64,000 nucleotides of DNA. It comes from Anoplolepis gracilipes. Lineage: Eukaryota; Arthropoda; Insecta; Hymenoptera; Formicidae. A program made the position numbers and the translations under genes. The stretch covers positions 7,120,001 to 7,184,000 of the forward strand of contig NC_132974.1 in the NCBI RefSeq assembly GCF_047496725.1, given 5' to 3'. The notes beneath the pieces are model-generated. The model made no database searches and had not been told where the DNA came from. It was given only the letters and a program-made list of their open reading frames with translations. Shown here one piece after another: positions 61,826 through 64,000 of this stretch. The stretch's first letter is position 1. Each line of letters opens with the position of its first letter.

Positions 61826-62632
61826 ATCAAAAGTAACAAAAATTAAAAAACAAATGAAAATGTTTAAATACTCTGAAGTAGACTTTTCATGGCAAATAGT
61901 AAAATTCATACCTAAATGCGATCTATGCATATATATATATATATATATATATATAAGTTGATAGTTTATAAAACTTATGATGTTATTAATGTGTATAAAA
62001 TATAAAACATTGCATTTGGCAATTTTAGCTGCATGTCAAGAGAACCAAATTACACAAATATTAACTTTACATTATAGTAATAATAGTTTTTGCATTATAA
62101 GATTCTCATCTTCTAATGGGAACTTGTTACTTTTCCAAGAATTGTTCTAGAAAGAAAGTTTAACAGGATGTGAGATAAAAAAAGGTTAACAGCAAACAAT
62201 AAAAAGATAAAATAAAAGCGAGCAATATAGACCGAGTTTAAATTAATAAAAATATATAAATAAAAATTCTTATAACGAAAAAATACTTTCTGTATATCAC
62301 TTTCCATTTATAATTTATATTACTATTATAACTTTTTGATATCAATAGGATTCTTTTCTTCAGCTGAGAAATTAGTATTTATAACAGGTTATTACCTGAG
62401 GTGTTTTTCTCATACTTCAATTGTAGCTATCACATTATATAACATATATATTCATAACGAATTCATATATTTGTAAAATCTTGTATGTAATTATACTTAG
62501 TTTTTGCACAGTTAATAAAACTACAATGTAAAAAAAATTTTACTCGCTTTTATAAATTTATAAACTTTTAATCAATAAAACTATTTTCATTTTGTCTATT
62601 AAAATAAAATAAATATTTACCTGTACAATGTA
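60505..62632. other. Intergenic: PPIP5K 5' region and 3' flank of the MIF4G gene
   Basis: About 2.1 kb between two minus-strand genes. No supported coding exon. The part at 60720-61460 is less AT-rich and holds CRE-like and NRF-1-like motifs, consistent with the PPIP5K promoter or 5' UTR. The rest has (TA)n runs at about 61782-61815 and 61929-61955. Confidence 0.6.
61302..61338. promoter_or_regulatory. Paired ACGCATGCGT palindromes (NRF-1-like sites)
   Basis: Two identical 10-bp palindromes at 61302-61311 and 61329-61338, 27 bases apart. CGCATGCG resembles the NRF-1 / erect wing site found in many housekeeping promoters. A TGACGTC (CRE-like) lies at 61229-61235. The location, about 800 bases upstream of the PPIP5K start codon, fits a promoter. 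Confidence 0.45.
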
Positions 62633-64000
62633 TTATTCGTAATCTTTGTGAAATCTATCATCATGATCCCAGCCTTTGTTATTCTTTTGCCTTGGTGTTA
62701 CTTTCAATGAATTTAGTTTTGTGTTAATGTTATCTTCTTTTTTTAACGCACCTGATCCGCGTATCGCTCTTGGAATATTAGGATTTTTTGAATAACAGCT
62801 TTGTTCAGACAAATCATTTTTTATTTCTTCTTTTATAATTCGTTGATTGTTCTCAATTTCTTGCAATTCATTATCTGAAATATTAAAACATTTTTCAATG
62901 CATATAAAAAAAATTGTATCACTTTATTGCCATCTTACAAAAAGTATCAAAGTTAAATTTGAAAATACAATACTTTATTTACAAAAAGATAAAAAAAGTA
63001 AGTAAAATTGACAAATTTGCTTCTTAAATTATCAATACTATTAATATGATTTGTCATGTCTAAGGAATAAGTTGTTGCTATGTATTATGAAAATCACATA
63101 AGTAATGATGGCAAAATATGTTCTTTACATACATATTTCTTAACTTTAATAAAGTTAAACATTAATTTAACATTTAATACAATACCGTTATCATTTTCAG
63201 TTTTCGCCTCTGTAACTACTCTTAATTCTTTTTGAGAAAATGGATATTCAAAGGAGAGAGTTTTAATGTTTGAGAGATAAAAGTTTCTTAGTTGAATATC
63301 CTTGATTTCGTATTTGTTATTGACTAACTCTATCATTAACAATAACATTGCACGATTCTGAGAACTGTAACTGTTTTCTTTCACTAATATTTGTCTAATT
63401 ATTAGCATTAAGTTCTCTAATTGATCTGGACATACCGCATGAAGATCTTTACCAGATCTAAAAATCTAAAAATAAGATCTCTTAAGTTATATTGTCATAA
63501 TTTGATAAATAAGTAATCATTCATTGTTTTCTTGTATATATCTAAAATGTTTATATATCAAAATCTCACTTGTATCATAATGAAATAAATATTTTCTTTG
63601 GCATTGTCTTGTAACAAATCTTCCAAATAATGAATTAATGGTTCAGCCAAAATTTTCAATTTATTTCCATCACTAAGCCTCATGTGATAATAAACTTCTG
63701 CATGAAGTAAGACTATATTTGCAAACTTTTTTTTATCTTGCACTTTATCTTTTTCCTTAGCTAAAAAAAACCAATATAAATATATAGCATAACATTGACA
63801 TTGAATAAAATATTAAAATAATTTTGTATCAAACTTACACATATAATTTTCCTGTAAGAAACGTAAGAAACGACTTCGTATACTTTCCTTATTATTATCT
63901 TCTATGAGTGCAACCTTTTGATCGCTGAATATCACTGCTATTTTTATGGTGAGTGATTCACAAAGTATAGCTTGCTTCCAAAGATTATCGCACGTCTCTC
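62633..64000 (-). CDS. MIF4G-domain protein (MIF4GD / CTIF / PAIP1-like), 3' part only
   Basis: Four coding exons: beyond 64000 to 63839, 63760-63570, 63465-63186 and 62874-62633 (TAA). Phases 1, 0 and 1 match at the three junctions. The frame is open at the window edge, so the start is missing. The visible 257 or so residues read CDNLWKQAILCESL, IRSRFLRFLQENYMSKEKDK, FANIVLLHAEVYYHMRLSDG, LKILAEPLIHYLEDLLQDNA, CPDQLENLMLIIRQILVKEN, NRAMLLLMIELVNNKYE and a final GWDHDDRFHKDYE. The pattern of paired amphipathic helices, with ...VYYHMRL..., RSGKDL... and RAMLLLMIEL, fits the second half of a MIF4G domain (HEAT-like repeats of translation-related adaptors). The charged tail after residue KTENDN is probably disordered. 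Which family member it is cannot be settled here. Confidence 0.7.

Noticed and set aside
1..64000. tRNA, rRNA or CRISPR features
   Set aside because: No GGTTCRANTCC-type tRNA B box in a cloverleaf context, no rRNA-like sequence and no spaced direct repeats of CRISPR type were seen; a dedicated covariance-model scan would settle small RNA genes.

Overview
The window is nuclear DNA of an insect, most likely a hymenopteran and perhaps an ant. It has spliced genes with short GT-AG introns, AT-rich non-coding DNA, no bacterial-type operons, very many microsatellites ((CT)n, (TA)n, (ATT)n, (GAT)n), and proteins that read as insect orthologues of well-known genes. The order or family is an inference from repeat content and protein style. 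All four protein genes I can support lie on the minus strand. I built their exon models by hand; each reported junction has GT/AG borders and the reading phases agree.

Layout. 1-3926: sequence downstream of the first gene (3' UTR or intergenic), full of microsatellites. 3927-28179: an activin-beta type TGF-beta ligand (Actbeta / inhibin beta chain), five coding exons, 629 residues. A 21.5 kb intron separates the signal/propeptide exon from four compact exons that encode the rest of the propeptide and the nine-cysteine mature ligand. 28180-33974: 5' flank and intergenic DNA with low-complexity sequence and TATA-like boxes. 33975-36711: a Fer3/FERD3L-type bHLH factor of 197 residues in four exons, with a fold-back transposon in one intron. 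36712-42375: intergenic, holding a tandem duplication and a large fold-back repeat that carries an inverted copy of Fer3 intron sequence.

42376-60504: a complete PPIP5K (Vip1-type inositol pyrophosphate kinase) gene of 28 coding exons and about 1715 residues. It has an N-terminal ATP-grasp kinase, a histidine-acid-phosphatase-like domain and a long disordered C-terminal tail. I also see an alternative first (or cassette) exon and a frame-preserving 30-nt microexon. 60505-62632: the PPIP5K 5' region with paired NRF-1-like palindromes. 62633-64000: the last four coding exons of a MIF4G-domain protein, whose start lies beyond the window edge.

The genes do not form a pathway: one is an extracellular signal, one a developmental transcription factor, one an inositol-phosphate signalling enzyme and one a probable translation-related protein. 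I found no unknown multi-gene system. The observations most worth following are the PPIP5K microexon and alternative N-termini, the two related fold-back transposons, the five-unit heat-shock-element match in the activin intron, and the unusual Arg/Ala-rich N-terminus of the activin precursor.
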